Assembly (NCBI GenBank): GCA_019155185.1
Contig: CM032797.1
Coordinates: forward strand, 11,518,881-11,582,880
Source of the DNA: Beaufortia kweichowensis
Taxonomy: Eukaryota > Chordata > Actinopteri > Cypriniformes > Gastromyzontidae
Direction of reading: 5' to 3'
Length of the DNA stretch: 64,000 bases
Shown here piece after piece: positions 23,061-37,310 of this stretch (the first letter of the stretch is position 1; each line of letters opens with the position of its first letter). A model generated the notes under the pieces. That model was not told the DNA's origin, did not search any database, and worked only from the letters and a program-made list of their open reading frames with translations. A program made the position numbers and the translations under genes.

Positions 23061-26000
23061 AGGGCCAACATGTGTCAGAGACAGGGGCAAATGACGGTGT
23101 CAGGAAAAACACCTGACATGATCTTATGCCCTCTGAAAAACAAACACTGGGTATTGATTCTACTGATAAGATCCTGTCTGTGATTGGCTGGAAGGGATGT
23201 ATAGGACAGTAAGGAGACATTCCTTTCACATTACAAAAATAACACATTATTTATGTCTTATAAATGCAAACGATGTGAAATCAGACACACTATAACATCT
23301 TACATCTACATTATTTTTATGTGACCCTGCCTGTGAAAACCCAGCTCATTTTTTTGTGATTTACCGCTTTCTACATAAAACCATCGTACATAATGTAGAG
23401 AACATTCTGTAAAAATATAACCGTGATATCTTTAACATTGACTAAGTAATGACATGTCAAAGTAAATGACATTTACCTAAATGTGTATTTGGACACCATT
23501 ATTATTCTTTGCAAAAGAAGAAACAAGGAAGAACATTTTGTATAGCCCAACTCAGACACCATGTTATACATTATTTCTCATAATGTGCATTTTAATAATG
23601 TATACTACTATTATTATGTATATTTTTCAAAACACAACTTGGGATAATACTTGGGATTTTCTTTACAACACATAAAAAACTTTATCTACCATTTAACTTG
23701 GATAAAACAACAACATATTTAAAAGCAATAATGAAATATAAATAATTATCGAATATGAATGATAAGTAATTGTACTCAATTACCAATCATTTCCCAAAAA
23801 ACAATTTATACTCAAAGTAGAGATTAATTTAATTCCTCTTATGCCCCATTGGAAAACAGGGCTCTTCAATGCTCAAATATAAAACTGTAATCATTTATTC
23901 TACTCTCTGTAGTGCTGTTTAATCTCATGGCTTTTCCATAGAGGAATTAACTAATTTGCGCTACAGATGAGTGAGAGCGTGTGTATATCGGAGTGTGAGG
24001 GGGTTGCCATGAAAAGCAAATTAACTGCCGGTTAAATGACTGACATCTTCATGATACGGGTAATTATCACCGCTGATGTTTTTAAACGGGTTGAACAGAT
24101 CTATTCACCATGACCCTTCCTAAGGGACTCTCTGTTAAATGAAGGAAGGAGGATGACAACACATTTCACCTTTACACGTACACAAAAAGGTTTTTGTAGC
24201 TTCTGTGATTTGTAGAGTATGATACGTTTTTAGTATTTTAGAGAATTTTCTATTTTAGATTTTTTCTAAAAAATGTTTGATCACATTTTATGAGCCATCA
24301 CAAAGCCTTCTTCATTTAACAGGAACAGAGGGAGTAAAACACACATGCAAGTACATAAATAGAGGTGGTGGTCTGGTGAGGTTGGGGAGAAATCCATTTG
24401 CAATTTAAATGGAAATTTAATGATCCCACGGAGGCAGTGAATTAGCCTCCTGATCAATTGATCATGTCAAGGACAAATAGGTAAACAAACATGTCCATTA
24501 ATTCTGGCCCTCCCTCTGTCCTTACGTCTCCTCCCTGCTGGGGAAGAGTGTGGGAGGATTACCAGGGAAGAGGAGCAGGAGGCGAGGGGGAGGTACAGGA
24601 GCTAACAAGGCCCTGACAAGCTCCCAGTCACTGAGGGGGACTGTCACTTCATTCTATCCCACCGGGATGGACCAGCCCACCTCTTTACATGGGCAGTTGG
24701 GCCCAGCAAGGCTCCGTTCACCATCGCGGAGAGAAGAAATACAAAGAGGGCCACAGGGATGGAGACGGAGGGAGACAGGTGGAGGTTCCTTAGACATGAT
24801 GATGTCACAAATGTCTCCACCAATCAGGTTCTGAGTGCTTCCCAGAGTATGGATGGGAATTGGGGCACAGCTGTCTCTGTGCCAGCTCTTCAATGACTGA
24901 TCACCAACGTTCAATGAATATTGGTTACAGTGACAGCAGCACATGCCACCCTGCATCTGTTTGAGACCGAATGACTGCCTCTGAATCTTTGCCAAGTTAA
25001 ATCCTGCACTTTAGCAAAAAATTATTGAAGTCTAGTTAAATAGATGTATTCCTCATATTTACCAAAGAAAAATGTCCCTCTAACAAAAAATTAGTTTTTT
25101 GTTAGAGTTTAACTCACTTTTTAATGGTTACATTAAAAACATGGTTACATGTATAAAATATATAATAATTTTTTTTGTGTACATCATACATAAGCACATC
25201 ACTTTTCTTGATATGAAACTCAGGACAAAAGACCCACACAAACTCACAAAGGTTCTCAGACACAAAAACTGTTAGATTAAGGAAGGTCAGAGAGGTGAAA
25301 TCAACAATTAGCATTGAAATAAATGCTTTCATTCTCTTAAATAAGCATTGATCATTCCTCTTCAGACCATTTAAACCCTCTAATGTGAAGTCTTTCTGCC
25401 AAACATTATCTTTTCCAATTGCCTCTAATTAGCTTAATAAGAAAGAGATGAGGGCTTTCTATAGCATGATTCTCATTGAAAGTCTATTAAGACATCTTTA
25501 TTACCACTAAATAGCTCTGGCCAGAGGAAAAGACGCTTAGAATTGTATTAAATCTTTAGGGAAAAGACAAAATACAATTTCAATCTAAATTAAGCTAATG
25601 ATATATTTAGCGAATAATATATGTACAGCTTGCACTGATGGCAAGCATACCAATGTCTATAATGGGATATTTATTTTGCATTGGAATGCAGTTTAAAAAA
25701 ATATAAAAATCACACTTCATGGGTGCATAATTGTCCCTGCTATGAGTGCTAAACAGGACTTTTCTGTGTTAAAAAAGCCACAGCTGTCCCCTCTAAATCT
25801 TTACAGAACACTGCCTTTCAAAAAGACTTTGAATTTTATAAATACACAAAAGCACTGCCCTTCTCAGAGCAACCTAGCAAAGTGCAGGGATGCGGGTTTA
25901 GAACAGCACGCATTTATAATACAAGTCACATAAAGCTCTGAAACAAGATGCAAAAGAAACGCATACCAGGAGCTTTAACAATGCCAAGAGCAGTGGAAAA

Positions 26001-26289
26001 GCTTTTTAAAAGGGCCATTTGTAAAACAAGGAGTTAAAACCAGATTATGGGTCAACAATAACACAATCCCTTATGCTCATTCCCGTAATACCCACAGAAG
26101 AAGAGGATTTATACATATTGTGGGAGGCTAAGCATCAGGCAACCATACTGCAAAAAAAAAAACATTTTACAGTGGGGCCAGGTAATCCTGTATGGAGGTG
26201 GTTCAGATTCTACACTGAACGTGAATGGAGAAGAGGAAGTATTACTGTTATCAGAGAACTCAAATCTGGGCTTTCCAGGTGCTTTTAAT
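23061..26289. other. Intergenic, no gene seen
   Basis: AT-rich, except for a GC-richer island at about 24,535-24,890. That island carries overlapping open frames on both strands (94 and 113 codons) and a GGATTA word (near 24,555). Neither frame shows a domain or exon-intron structure, so it may be regulatory rather than coding. Confidence 0.45.
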
Positions 26290-26690
26290 ACCGGAGCCTC
26301 CCTCTCCAGTGTTTTCAATAGATTGTGGTGGATTTGGCTAGTTGGCTCTCTAATGAGTCAATTGTTCTCTCTGTTTACGCTATTAAAAGAGTATTAGCTC
26401 CGTTAAGGTGCGAGTGCCAAAGGGAGATGCTGCCATGAGGTCTAAATGGGGACCCCTGTGAAGAGCTCATCAAACAGAACCGCATTGTTGAAGCACTTAG
26501 CTGAGGTCCAGCGGTTAGCTGGCAATTTTATAGACCGCTAAATTCACACGTTGTTGACTTAAATGCCTCCTAGTCACTGTCTACTCACTCGGCCAGAGGC
26601 GCGTTAAAGGCGATCGCGTGGAGTGCAGGTACCAGAGATACCTGTCATTAGCCCCACCGCAAGCTGTATTGCTTCTCATCATCCGTATAC
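26290..26690. promoter_or_regulatory. Candidate conserved non-coding block
   Basis: A non-repetitive stretch with CTCTAATGAGTCAATTG (near 26,348), and a CpG cluster at 26,590-26,625 including GCGATCGC. No coding frame. A candidate dmbx1-domain enhancer on texture only. Confidence 0.25.
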
Positions 26691-28020
26691 TACAGCACAA
26701 ATACTCTCATGAAACGAGACGATTTCATTTCTTACAGGATAAGACCACAAAGCACACATCTAATGTGGGTACTTATGATTGAGGTGTTCTATCTTAGGCA
26801 TCCGCTTTAATTTAATGATGATGAAAACTTCAGTCAGTAGCAGGGAGCCTGCTTAGAGGAATCCCGGGTCATGTTTTAAACCTCTTCGCCAAGTGACTCA
26901 ATACGCATAGAGTGGTGAGAGCAAGATTACTGACTGATAGTACAAAGCCCACAGCTGATACAGAGGGATTTGCAAAAGTAAAGACAGATGTTATAGTCGT
27001 GCAACAGAGAGCAATCCATACTCACGGGTAAGGAGTTAATGGAGAAATGTATTGTTGTCTAGGGCAGATTTGTAACTTTTGAGCCCATCTTTTCATCTGA
27101 AAGAGGACTTTGGCTGTATTAAAGCATGTGATAATCCCTTATAGCAGAAGGGGCCGATCAACTGTGCATATCTGAGATGATCTGTGAATGTGGCCGAACC
27201 AATGAACATCACATCTAAGATATCAGGTCATCATCAAACTGAAAGGGTTACATTTTCAGCTGCCAATTAAAGTGATAATTTTCTTAATTTAGTAATGTGG
27301 ATTCTGTTTATGAAGATTAATAAAAAATGTCTTCTCTACTTACGTCCTCATGTTTTCATCACAGTGTAAATATTCCTAAATGCAGACATTATTAATGAGT
27401 TGCCAATAACTCACATGGTGCTGGTCTTTATTTTGTTTTATTAGAGTCTGCTTCAGTCACTCAATAGTCATCAAAGCACTAAACAGGAAGAGCAGCCACT
27501 TTATCCCCTTAATTACCCAATTACAGCCAACAGCAACCACACCAACGAGAACTATCTCATCTGTGTCCAGTTTATTGAAATAATGACAGTACCTTATTAA
27601 TTATGAAAGGCATTACCAACAGCAATATATAGTGAAATTGACATTTATTCTCTGTAAACTGTTACATGGTTGTAGTTAGGACATCGAAGACTACTACAGA
27701 ACTTTAATGGGTTGTTTATTTTATGGGTTATTTAAAAGCCATAAGACTAAACACAGCTTTCAAATCTATATTATATTTATATAATAATTTGATTCTGTGG
27801 TTTCTTTAAAATAAGTTTGTCTATATCCAAGAATGAACTCAACATGAAAACTCTTTACCTATCTTTTTAGATCCACTGGCTTTTTATTTTTATCAGTAGC
27901 AAAAGCTTGTCAGAAGCAGTTAGTTTCTTTACTAAAGTGACTCTTGGTTCTTAACTCACAGTTCAACTCAGGCTTGGGATTTTTAGCACTTCTTGTTTTT
28001 TTTCTTTTCTTTTTTATTTT
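26691..28020. other. Intergenic, no gene seen
   Basis: AT-rich spacer with scattered homeodomain-type words (for example CCTTAATTACCCAATTACAGCC near 27,507). No exon, RNA gene or transposon end was recognised. Confidence 0.45.
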
Positions 28021-28035
28021 TGCAGCGAAGAAGGT

Positions 28036-28163
28036 GGATTAGGGGAGAGGGGCTTTTGTTTAGATAAAGCGAGGGATTAGGTAGAGATTTGCCCCCATAA
28101 AGTTGTGGGCTTGATGGGCCTTTTATCCCTCCATGTCGCTAAAGCTGTGTTGCTTCTGGATTA
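28036..28163 (+). promoter_or_regulatory. Cluster of three GGATTA (Otx/K50 homeodomain) sites
   Basis: GGATTA occurs at 28,036-28,041, 28,074-28,079 and 28,158-28,163, all in the same orientation within 128 bp. A further copy lies at 28,846-28,851. GGATTA/TAATCC is the established binding word of K50 homeodomains (Bicoid, Otx, Goosecoid, Dmbx class). The cluster lies about 3 kb upstream of the dmbx1 first exon. Occupancy by Otx2 or by Dmbx1 itself is inference. Confidence 0.35.
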
Positions 28164-28242
28164 GGACTATACAATGGGACCCCTTGTGCTGGGGATCCGG
28201 GCCAAAGTGAGTGAGTAAGACTGAATCTGAGAGAATCTGAAT

Positions 28243-28244
<2 letters not shown>

Positions 28245-28286
<42 letters not shown>
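28245..28286. repeat. GA dinucleotide microsatellite
   Basis: About twenty tandem GA copies, preceded at about 28,221-28,244 by direct repeats of GAATCTGA from which the tract may have grown. Confidence 0.95.
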
Positions 28287-28290
<4 letters not shown>

Positions 28291-28379
28291 AGACAGTAAA
28301 AAGATGGAGAATTAGAGACAGATCTGACAGGTCAAAAACTTTCAGCATGGGGATTTGTTAAAAAGATCTTGGGATTTTG

Positions 28380-29150
28380 TCAAAATAATGCGATTTCCAA
28401 AGGTATCGGTGGCGTTGTGTGTTGAAATAAAAATAAATTAAGAAGTAGCGCTGCTCCTTTAACACAGGTATCTAATTTAGCGAAGGAACCCGGTTTTAAG
28501 ATGAAGGTACTGCTAATAACGTGTCTAAGAGATGGCTCCTGGCAAATTGCTTTGTTATTCTTGTCAAAAAGGTCTCCTGGAAGCAGTCGATTTTAAACCA
28601 TACATCAAAATGATTAATTGCTCTGGGAAGAACAGATGCTGAAATACCCTTGGATTGAGCCTGAGAGGCTACAGCTTTGTGGATTGCAAACGTAATGTAT
28701 TCATGAAGTTGCAGAAACATCATTAGGTCTATTAATTAGCTAATAACAACCATCTCTCGGTGTCACACCAAAAAGCCTACCTTTAATTTATTATTCCCTC
28801 CGAAAACTACAGAGCTATGAAATTCATAAGTGTAAATAAAACTCGGGATTATGTGATTGACTCGTTTTTTGACAATCCTCCTAATTTTGTGATAAGCAGC
28901 GAGAGTCGCTCTTGATAAATGGATTTTAGAATAAAATCATCTTCAAGTTCCTTGGTAGATTTTGGATGAATAATGTATCACTCGGGATTTTACATTTTGT
29001 AAGTGTCATGTAAATACGTTTTACCTGTAATTAATTGCAAAAGTAACAACTGCCGTCCTTCGACATTAAAACACGTGTAAAACTTAATGGAAACACACAC
29101 GAGACGGCAGCTAAATTAATTTGAGGTGCAATTGTTTCTCAGTTACTTCA
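28380..29150. promoter_or_regulatory. Candidate conserved non-coding element upstream of dmbx1
   Basis: A long non-repetitive stretch rich in homeodomain words: ATGATTAATTGC near 28,609, CTATTAATTAGCTAATAAC near 28,729, CCTTTAATTTATTATTCC near 28,780, and GTAATTAATTGC near 29,027. It also has a GGATTA at 28,846 and two copies of ACTCGGGATT (28,841 and 28,981). CpGs are retained within AT-rich sequence. It has no coding frame. It ends about 2 kb before the dmbx1 first exon. Confidence 0.4.
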
Positions 29151-31110
29151 ACTAAAACGTATTCTTTTGTAGGTTTAAAGGTGGGTTACTCTCTGTGGCA
29201 CTTTATATTTAAGTCATTTAAAGCTTTCAGATGTGCTGGACAGTAGTCCTCATTTAAGCAGATTTAAGGAAGAGGCGCTGAGAGGAATTCTTTCTCACTT
29301 TAATTGCTTTAGAAACGCTCTTCACAAAGAGACATTGCCCAGATTTACCTCCCGTTAAAGTTCTTATTTCCATCGGTTCACAAGTTAATCCTCTTTCTAT
29401 CTCAGACCATAAAAACAAGTGAGGAGAAAGGATCGTGACGACACAGGTTTGGTTATAGGTAAAACTTAAAATAAAAATAATTTGAATAATAATATTTTTG
29501 TATATCCCCTGTTTATTTAGTAATCGCAACAAAACTAGCAAAAAATGGCTAACGTTTAAATCTTTACAATATTTTAAGAGTGATGATATTTACCTGCAAT
29601 TGTGCAATTTCAAAATCTTGGCGATTTTTATATTTTACGTATTACGTAATAATGCATTATTGTATTGTCATTTACTGTTATTGTTTATAACTTAATTCTG
29701 GTGTTATATTTTTCGTGTCTGAAAGAGTTGAAAAATGTAACAAAACAGCAGAACAAAAATAAATGTTAAATTAACTGTAATTAAAAAAATGCATAAAAGT
29801 CTGAAATATTATTCTGCATTAATATATCATTTACATACCTAAAACAATTCGTGAGTATAATGACTATAATGAGTTATTTAACAAACAAAGTTTATAGCTA
29901 CTGTAAACTGTATTTTCTGTTAAATATTTTAGGACCCGTCCGATATGATAGCCTACCTGAGCACATGCACACCTCACACCTCTTTTATATCGTAAAAGGT
30001 TTTCGACAACGTTCCTTTTTCAACATCATTTTAATAAAATTTGAATAAGGAGGCAAAACTCCGGCGCTTCATTCAATTTCCACCCGTTTCAAATTCCTAT
30101 AGATAATAACTATGGACAGAGATAAAATTCAGTTAGGGATTTTCACCCTGCCCGCTTTCTCTGAGCATATTTAACAAATTATGCAAGCTTTACATTAAAA
30201 GGCTACTTTGCGCTGCCCTTAATTCCAACCTAAACGGTTTTGCTCCGGGAGAAGAAATCTTTTCTGAAAACCCTTCAAGAAGAGAAGGGCATTATTGTTT
30301 TAATCCTCTTACCGGCAGTCATTTCAAGACAGAGGTTTTTTGGAGGCTGAAATAGCGTCTTGTCTCCCCTTATCCTCACCCAAATCCTTCAAGGCCGGGA
30401 GAGATTGTGAAGGCAGTAGCCTGGCATCTATTAGAGATCTCTAAAGTCCCTCCAGTCTCTCCTGCAGTGGCATGACAAAGCCCAAAAGCAAACAAAACCA
30501 ACGCATGAGATATTCGTTTGTCTAAAAAAAGTCTTGGGGCCGTGGCTTTTATAGCAAGACTTATATTCTATAAGGACGTGATTTTATGAGAACATGTAAA
30601 ATACGAGAAAGAAAAATATTCACATACTTGGTATTTTAAACTCTCACTAACTTGGGGGGAGACTGAGTTGAATACAGTCATATATGCGATCTTTCTGGGA
30701 AAAAATGTTTTGAGACCATTTTAATTAAATGAGTGTAAAGTACAAGTTGTAAGAACAAACTATATAGCTAAACAAAATCAGTAAAAAATTAAGAGTGATT
30801 CTCCACCTTAAACACATAAACAAATATTCAAATAATAATATTTTATTAATGTTATTCATCAAACTACGATCACGGAAATGTTTTTTCTTCCATTGGTGAA
30901 AAACCTTTACTAGCAATGTTAATATTTTCTGTTTGTTGTTTCTTTACAAACGGACATTACTGTCTGTAAGCAGTAGCTCTCTCAAGTGCGTGATTTGGGA
31001 CTTTAAAGCATAGGGTCAATTGGCTCGGAGACCGCGAGCAGCCAGGAAAATAGCGTCGAGCTTTGATTGACATGTTGAAGGACCAGTAGCAAACCTCCCT
31101 GACGTTACGG
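29151..31110. other. dmbx1 proximal upstream region
   Basis: No coding exon was seen. About 30,045-30,480 is non-repetitive, CpG-containing sequence with TTTAATCC (reverse complement of GGATTAAA) near 30,299, and could be a proximal enhancer. About 29,440-29,900 and 30,690-30,930 are strongly AT-rich and look like neutral spacer. Confidence 0.4.
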
Positions 31111-31117
31111 GGAGCTC

Positions 31118-31124
31118 TTTAAAA
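31118..31124 (+). promoter_or_regulatory. dmbx1: TATA-like box of dmbx1
   Basis: TTTAAAA sits in a locally CpG-containing context about 30 bp upstream of the start of the inferred 5' UTR exon. It is a weak match to TATA. The promoter call rests mainly on the splice donor that follows at 31,341. Confidence 0.35.
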
Positions 31125-31149
31125 TCCCTCCTCAAAGCGCGTGTCAATA

Positions 31150-31340
31150 GATGGACGCAATGTGCTGAGAAGAGCACCGGGAACGGTTTGGCAGCGCGTG
31201 ATACTTAGCGGATACATTTGAATGGACTCAAAGACTTTAAGAAACAAGTGAAGGACATCTGGGAAATACTTCGAGCTACTAACAAAATAGCAGGTGGTCC
31301 TGCTTTTAAACACTGGATACATTTTAAGGATAAGACTGAG
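31150..31340 (+). other. dmbx1: Inferred non-coding first exon of dmbx1
   Basis: The sequence ends in a near-perfect donor, GACTGAG followed by GTAAGA (GT at 31,341-31,342). The coding region of dmbx1 begins in an exon opened by an acceptor at 34,547, so an upstream 5' UTR exon is needed and this is the best candidate. The exact transcription start is unknown. If included, the leader carries two short upstream ORFs: ATG at 31,151 with stop at 31,166-31,168, and ATG at 31,222 with stop at 31,249-31,251. Confidence 0.5.
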
Positions 31341-34069
31341 GTAAGAATCGCAACTCTTTATGAAAAAGGTTACAGCGTAAACTAAACAATGCAGCATTTG
31401 GTATTTTATTTTGGAATCTTTATTTATACCTAACATTTAATTATAAAACAATTTAAACTTAGAACAACTTTGGCTTATTTAGAACATTTATGTTTTGTGT
31501 TACAAACAAGTAAGATTGACTGTAGGCTATTCACTACGAGTCCTCTTAAATGTTTCTGACAAAACAAAAAGGAAATTCTTAATCGTGAAAGAACAGACCA
31601 TAACATATATTAAGCATTATATTTTTATATAATAGGCCTATTTTTTACAATGTATATTTTAATAGCACGCATATTCTGAATCAACGACTCCGTTTCATCA
31701 GTTATCAAGTTGTTTAGAGACCAAATGTTGTGTGAAACAGATTAGATGACATAACTTGCAAGTGTTAGTGCCAAAATTTATTTATAAAATACGTGCTTTC
31801 AGTTTGAAACGTGCAACATAAGTTTACATAACTTGTACGTTTCTATACCATATAGCTTAAGAGTGGATTTAATAATATACACAACATATTCCTCTTTTCA
31901 AAATTATTTTAAATTATTTTTTTAGCTACTTTAAAATTACTTCGGATTACTTCAAAATTCCGAGTAGGATAAAATGAGTAGAAATCCATCTGTGATGACT
32001 ACACGTGGGGCCATGACAGGAAAATAAAAATATGCGTGACAATATAAATATATGTCACATGCAAGACGCGATAAATAGGCCCCTCGGGTCAAATGGGTTT
32101 TTAACGCTTACATTTTTCCTAATTTAGCCGGATCAAAAAGTTGCACTGTACATGCCAATTTACATAATGAGGTTTTAATAATCGAAGCATAGAGTGTCAG
32201 ACTGCCCGCAGCAGTAACAGGCGAATGAACAGGCTACAATAGCGAGACACAGTATTAAAATAAGCTGCCCTTTGTACCAAATATCAGTTGGCCTGTGGCA
32301 AAATTTTGACATTTAGTAAGTCCACTTACATTACACGAATATTTCTTAAAACGTTCGTGAAACCTAAACGTAATTTTTTAAATGTAAAAAAACCACTTTA
32401 TTTTGAGGGCTACTTTTTATTATAAATAATATTTAAATTCCTTATTGCACTGATAAGTTGTTAATTGTTCTTTTGTTGTACTTTTTATCACTTGGAAATA
32501 CGTGCATCTCTCGTTTTGATTAAAGACTTATTTTTCATAATTTTAATAAGCAACATAAGCATGATATTTCGCTTCGCTGTATTTTTGTATAAAGATGAAA
32601 TTGCAATAAATAAAATCAAAACGAAATATCTAACTTTAGACATGTCTTTAGACATGGTTTCAGAAAAGCACACGCGAGCAATTTTTGAACTCACACACAT
32701 ACGCACATCTAAACTCACTGTACGTCCGTCCGTGTCAGCGGTGATGATAAATGGAGGCCTCCACAGTCGAAACCTATTTGCACTTCCATTAGACGGGGAC
32801 CCAAATGGGGATCAACATGCATATTTTACCCGCAGAGAAGCCATACATCTCAGCCAAAACGTGGCCCCGGGGCGATGGGATAAGGGGCCGCGAGAGAAGG
32901 GAGGGAGAAAAACGGAACCCATTCAATTCAAATACTTGGGGGAGAAAAGTAAATGTTTAGCAAAGCACCTTCTGTCCAAGCGAATTAAACTATTCCCTCT
33001 TGCCCTCTGATCACATTCATCAGACGTTGCACTGAGTCTGGGAATGGACACTGCGGATGTCATTCACCCAGGGGCTTGCGCAGAATTCGCACTAAGGATG
33101 GATGGGACAAGCGTTTTGATGTCTTACAAGTCCTAAATATATAAAGAGTGCAAATATATGTATAAAAAATCCAACAAACGAACAAGCTTGTCGGAACACT
33201 GCAGATGATGATATTAATGAATACCAGAGTTTTTACAGAGTAAAATGCATGAAATATGTATATTTATTAATAATAATAATAATAAGAGAATAAAATATTC
33301 CTTATATTAAATATGCACATTAACCTAGAAAATTCGTTTCCTTTCATTTTATAAGATCTGAAATTGTCTTAAACTGTTTTTTTATTTTTATTTTTAAACA
33401 ACTGTGTGACAAATACAGATTCATGACGACACAAAGGTAGCATACACAAGTGGCTATTATAATTTTCTATCCCCAAGGGAGTCCGTAAATCTGTTGTCAA
33501 AAGAAACACACAGTCATTTGTAATAACTCGTATTCTACAACTTTTTGCTAACTGTTTGCTAGATTGTAAATATTAATTCAGATATTTTTGCTTTAGATAT
33601 TTAGTTGCATGTAGTTCACGCAGACCGCAAAAATAGGCTTTTTGAACCACACATAAGAATTGGATAGAAGTAGGCTATAACAAATCTAGTTTAAATCTCG
33701 AGGCTGTTAAAAGTCCCCTGACACCTGCCATGCGTGGGAAGATTTACTTTCTCTCTTAATAATGCGCACAGCATGGGCCTCGGAGATATTCCTGACTGTC
33801 AACCACTTTCATACTAATACATATCTAATCGTGTCCTGGAGCCTTTCATTTTATCTATGAAAAACTTAAACCGGCTGTGAAAAATGACTTGCGAAGCAGG
33901 ACATAACATTGCGCAGAACGAACATAAATTACCACTTCTAACATTAATGGAAAATAAGTAAATTAAAACGCATTTGAGTAAATTACAATAGCTATTAGTA
34001 TCCTAAATGAGAGTTAAGCTTTGATAACAAAGCTGTTAAAATGATCTGTATCTTAACGGCCATTGTGTT

Positions 34070-34350
34070 TAAGAAGGTTCCAACCAGGTCAATGATTGCC
34101 ATAACTGTTTTTAGAGGATTTGCTACGGTAATTTGGCTCCAAAATGATTAATCTAATGTAGTAAGCATAAGTCGCAGCCCATTAGGTAAACAACTGATAA
34201 TTGCACCAATTAATTCATTTTGTATGACTAATGGATTGGACAAACAATAATTAGATATTAATGAAGGCAGTTCCGCTCCTAAAAGCGGATTTCCAAAAAT
34301 CGCTGATTCACACTCCATTTATAGATTTTTTTCATTATTGACTGAGCACA
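34070..34350. promoter_or_regulatory. Candidate intronic enhancer in dmbx1 intron 1
   Basis: This block sits just upstream of the first coding exon and is dense in homeodomain words: AATGATTAATCTAATG near 34,143, CAATTAATTCATTTTG near 34,207, GACTAATGGATTGG near 34,226, and ATAATTAGATATTAATG near 34,247. It is non-repetitive and non-coding. Because TAATC and GGATT words co-occur, Otx/Dmbx input is plausible but untested. Confidence 0.35.
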
Positions 34351-34544
34351 TATAATTTGTAAACAAATAACACAAATGACACAAAGGGAAGAGTCATTTA
34401 AAAAAGCTGCATAAGACAAATAACTGTAACGCAATGTAAAGTTTGTCCCAAGTATAAAAAGTCAACGTGCTTTAATCAAAAAATTAAACAAACTTTTTTT
34501 AATAAATGCATTGTTTTAATATACTCACAACCTTGCTTCTTTAA

Positions 34545-36006
<1,462 letters not shown>

Positions 36007-37310
36007 GCAGAAGACTAAAAACTACCTGAGCAAGGGAACATCTCTCTACCACTTCTAATGTGCCACCCTGGGCATATCTCTAAAATGTACAGAAAACTTT
36101 GTTTTGAAAGATTTAAGTCTGACAAATGCAAAATGTAAAGAAAAAAAGGTGTTAAAGCCTAAAGCATTCTCCTGAGGTTCTCCTGTCTGCAAAATGGGTC
36201 TTGATCTTATTTTATTGACTTAAGTTCTTTCTCATTTGCAAAAAAGTAGTGGTATTATGGTTTAGCAGGAACATAATAATAACATCTAGTTCTTCAAGAC
36301 TATTGATGCAGTATTATGTTGAAGAAATTACATCACAATTACAGAAATTACATGAAAATACATATTTAAAAAAACAGCCAGGGCCTGCTTTAGTGTTATT
36401 TATATGATTTGAATGGACATACATGTTTGATAAAAGCACTTTCTGAAGAGGATCTCAATTTGTTGCATGCACTCTACACCTCAATCTGAAAATAACTTAA
36501 TTTAATTATTGTGGCTTTCAAATTACACATCACACAAATTACCTTGTAAATGTTAATCTTACACAACTACATAGATTAATTAAACCTAACCTGTTTAATG
36601 GTCAGGATTATACCATGGAAATTGAGGATGGTTGGATAATGAGGAAATGATTTCATTGACTTGCAAAGCTTTTAATTACATGTAGCCTTGGGCAGAAGAA
36701 GAAATGCAATTATAGACCATGCATATCATTTGAGATTGCCATGTTAATGTTCTGAGGGAAAATACTCAAGCCTTCACATTAAGAAACTAGTGCGTATATA
36801 CACTGCAACAGAAAACAACACTTAATAGTGGTTGAATGGTAAGACAAACACCTCTGACAAACAGGATGTTCTCCTGTGGAAAGCAAAGCACTTCCATGTA
36901 CGGCAGCTTTTTCCCCTTTCTGCTCAGTGCTGAGCTCTCATTGTGTTTGTAAGCTGTTTTAATATGTAAAATAACAAAAGTCTTTATCTATAAATGTTTA
37001 CTGGTAAGGCAAATGTAAAAGTTCTATGTTTTAGAAAAATCTAACCCTGTGATGATTGGTAGCTGTCCCTTGTAAGATTTTATTGGGCGGCCTGTAGCCT
37101 GCCTGCGTTTTCCCAGATTATTTAACCTATACAGTCTGATGTCTGTGTAACTCTTTCCTTGTCACTGTGGACATAAATTTACAGTCATTCACATCACACA
37201 AAGTGGTGAATTTGTAGCTTTTATCGGTGGAGAGTGTTCCAGAAGTGTACACATCTTTCACATGTCACATGTAGATTAAAAACTTGCAAAATAAAACACT
37301 AAAACATTAA
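36007..37310 (+). other. dmbx1: dmbx1 3' UTR with candidate poly(A) signal
   Basis: There is no further open frame after the stop. The first good AATAAA followed by a T/G-rich stretch is at 37,290-37,295, with TTGTATGTTTACTTTC just downstream. That implies a 3' UTR of about 1.3 kb. The end point is inferred. Confidence 0.45.

Noticed and set aside
24550..24995. Overlapping 94- and 113-codon frames on opposite strands
   Set aside because: Both are open because the local sequence is GC-richer. Neither has a recognisable motif or exon structure.
32465..33010. 181-codon + strand open frame, the longest in dmbx1 intron 1
   Set aside because: No ATG context, splice sites or family motif. It lies inside the large first intron and its composition follows the local AT-rich DNA.
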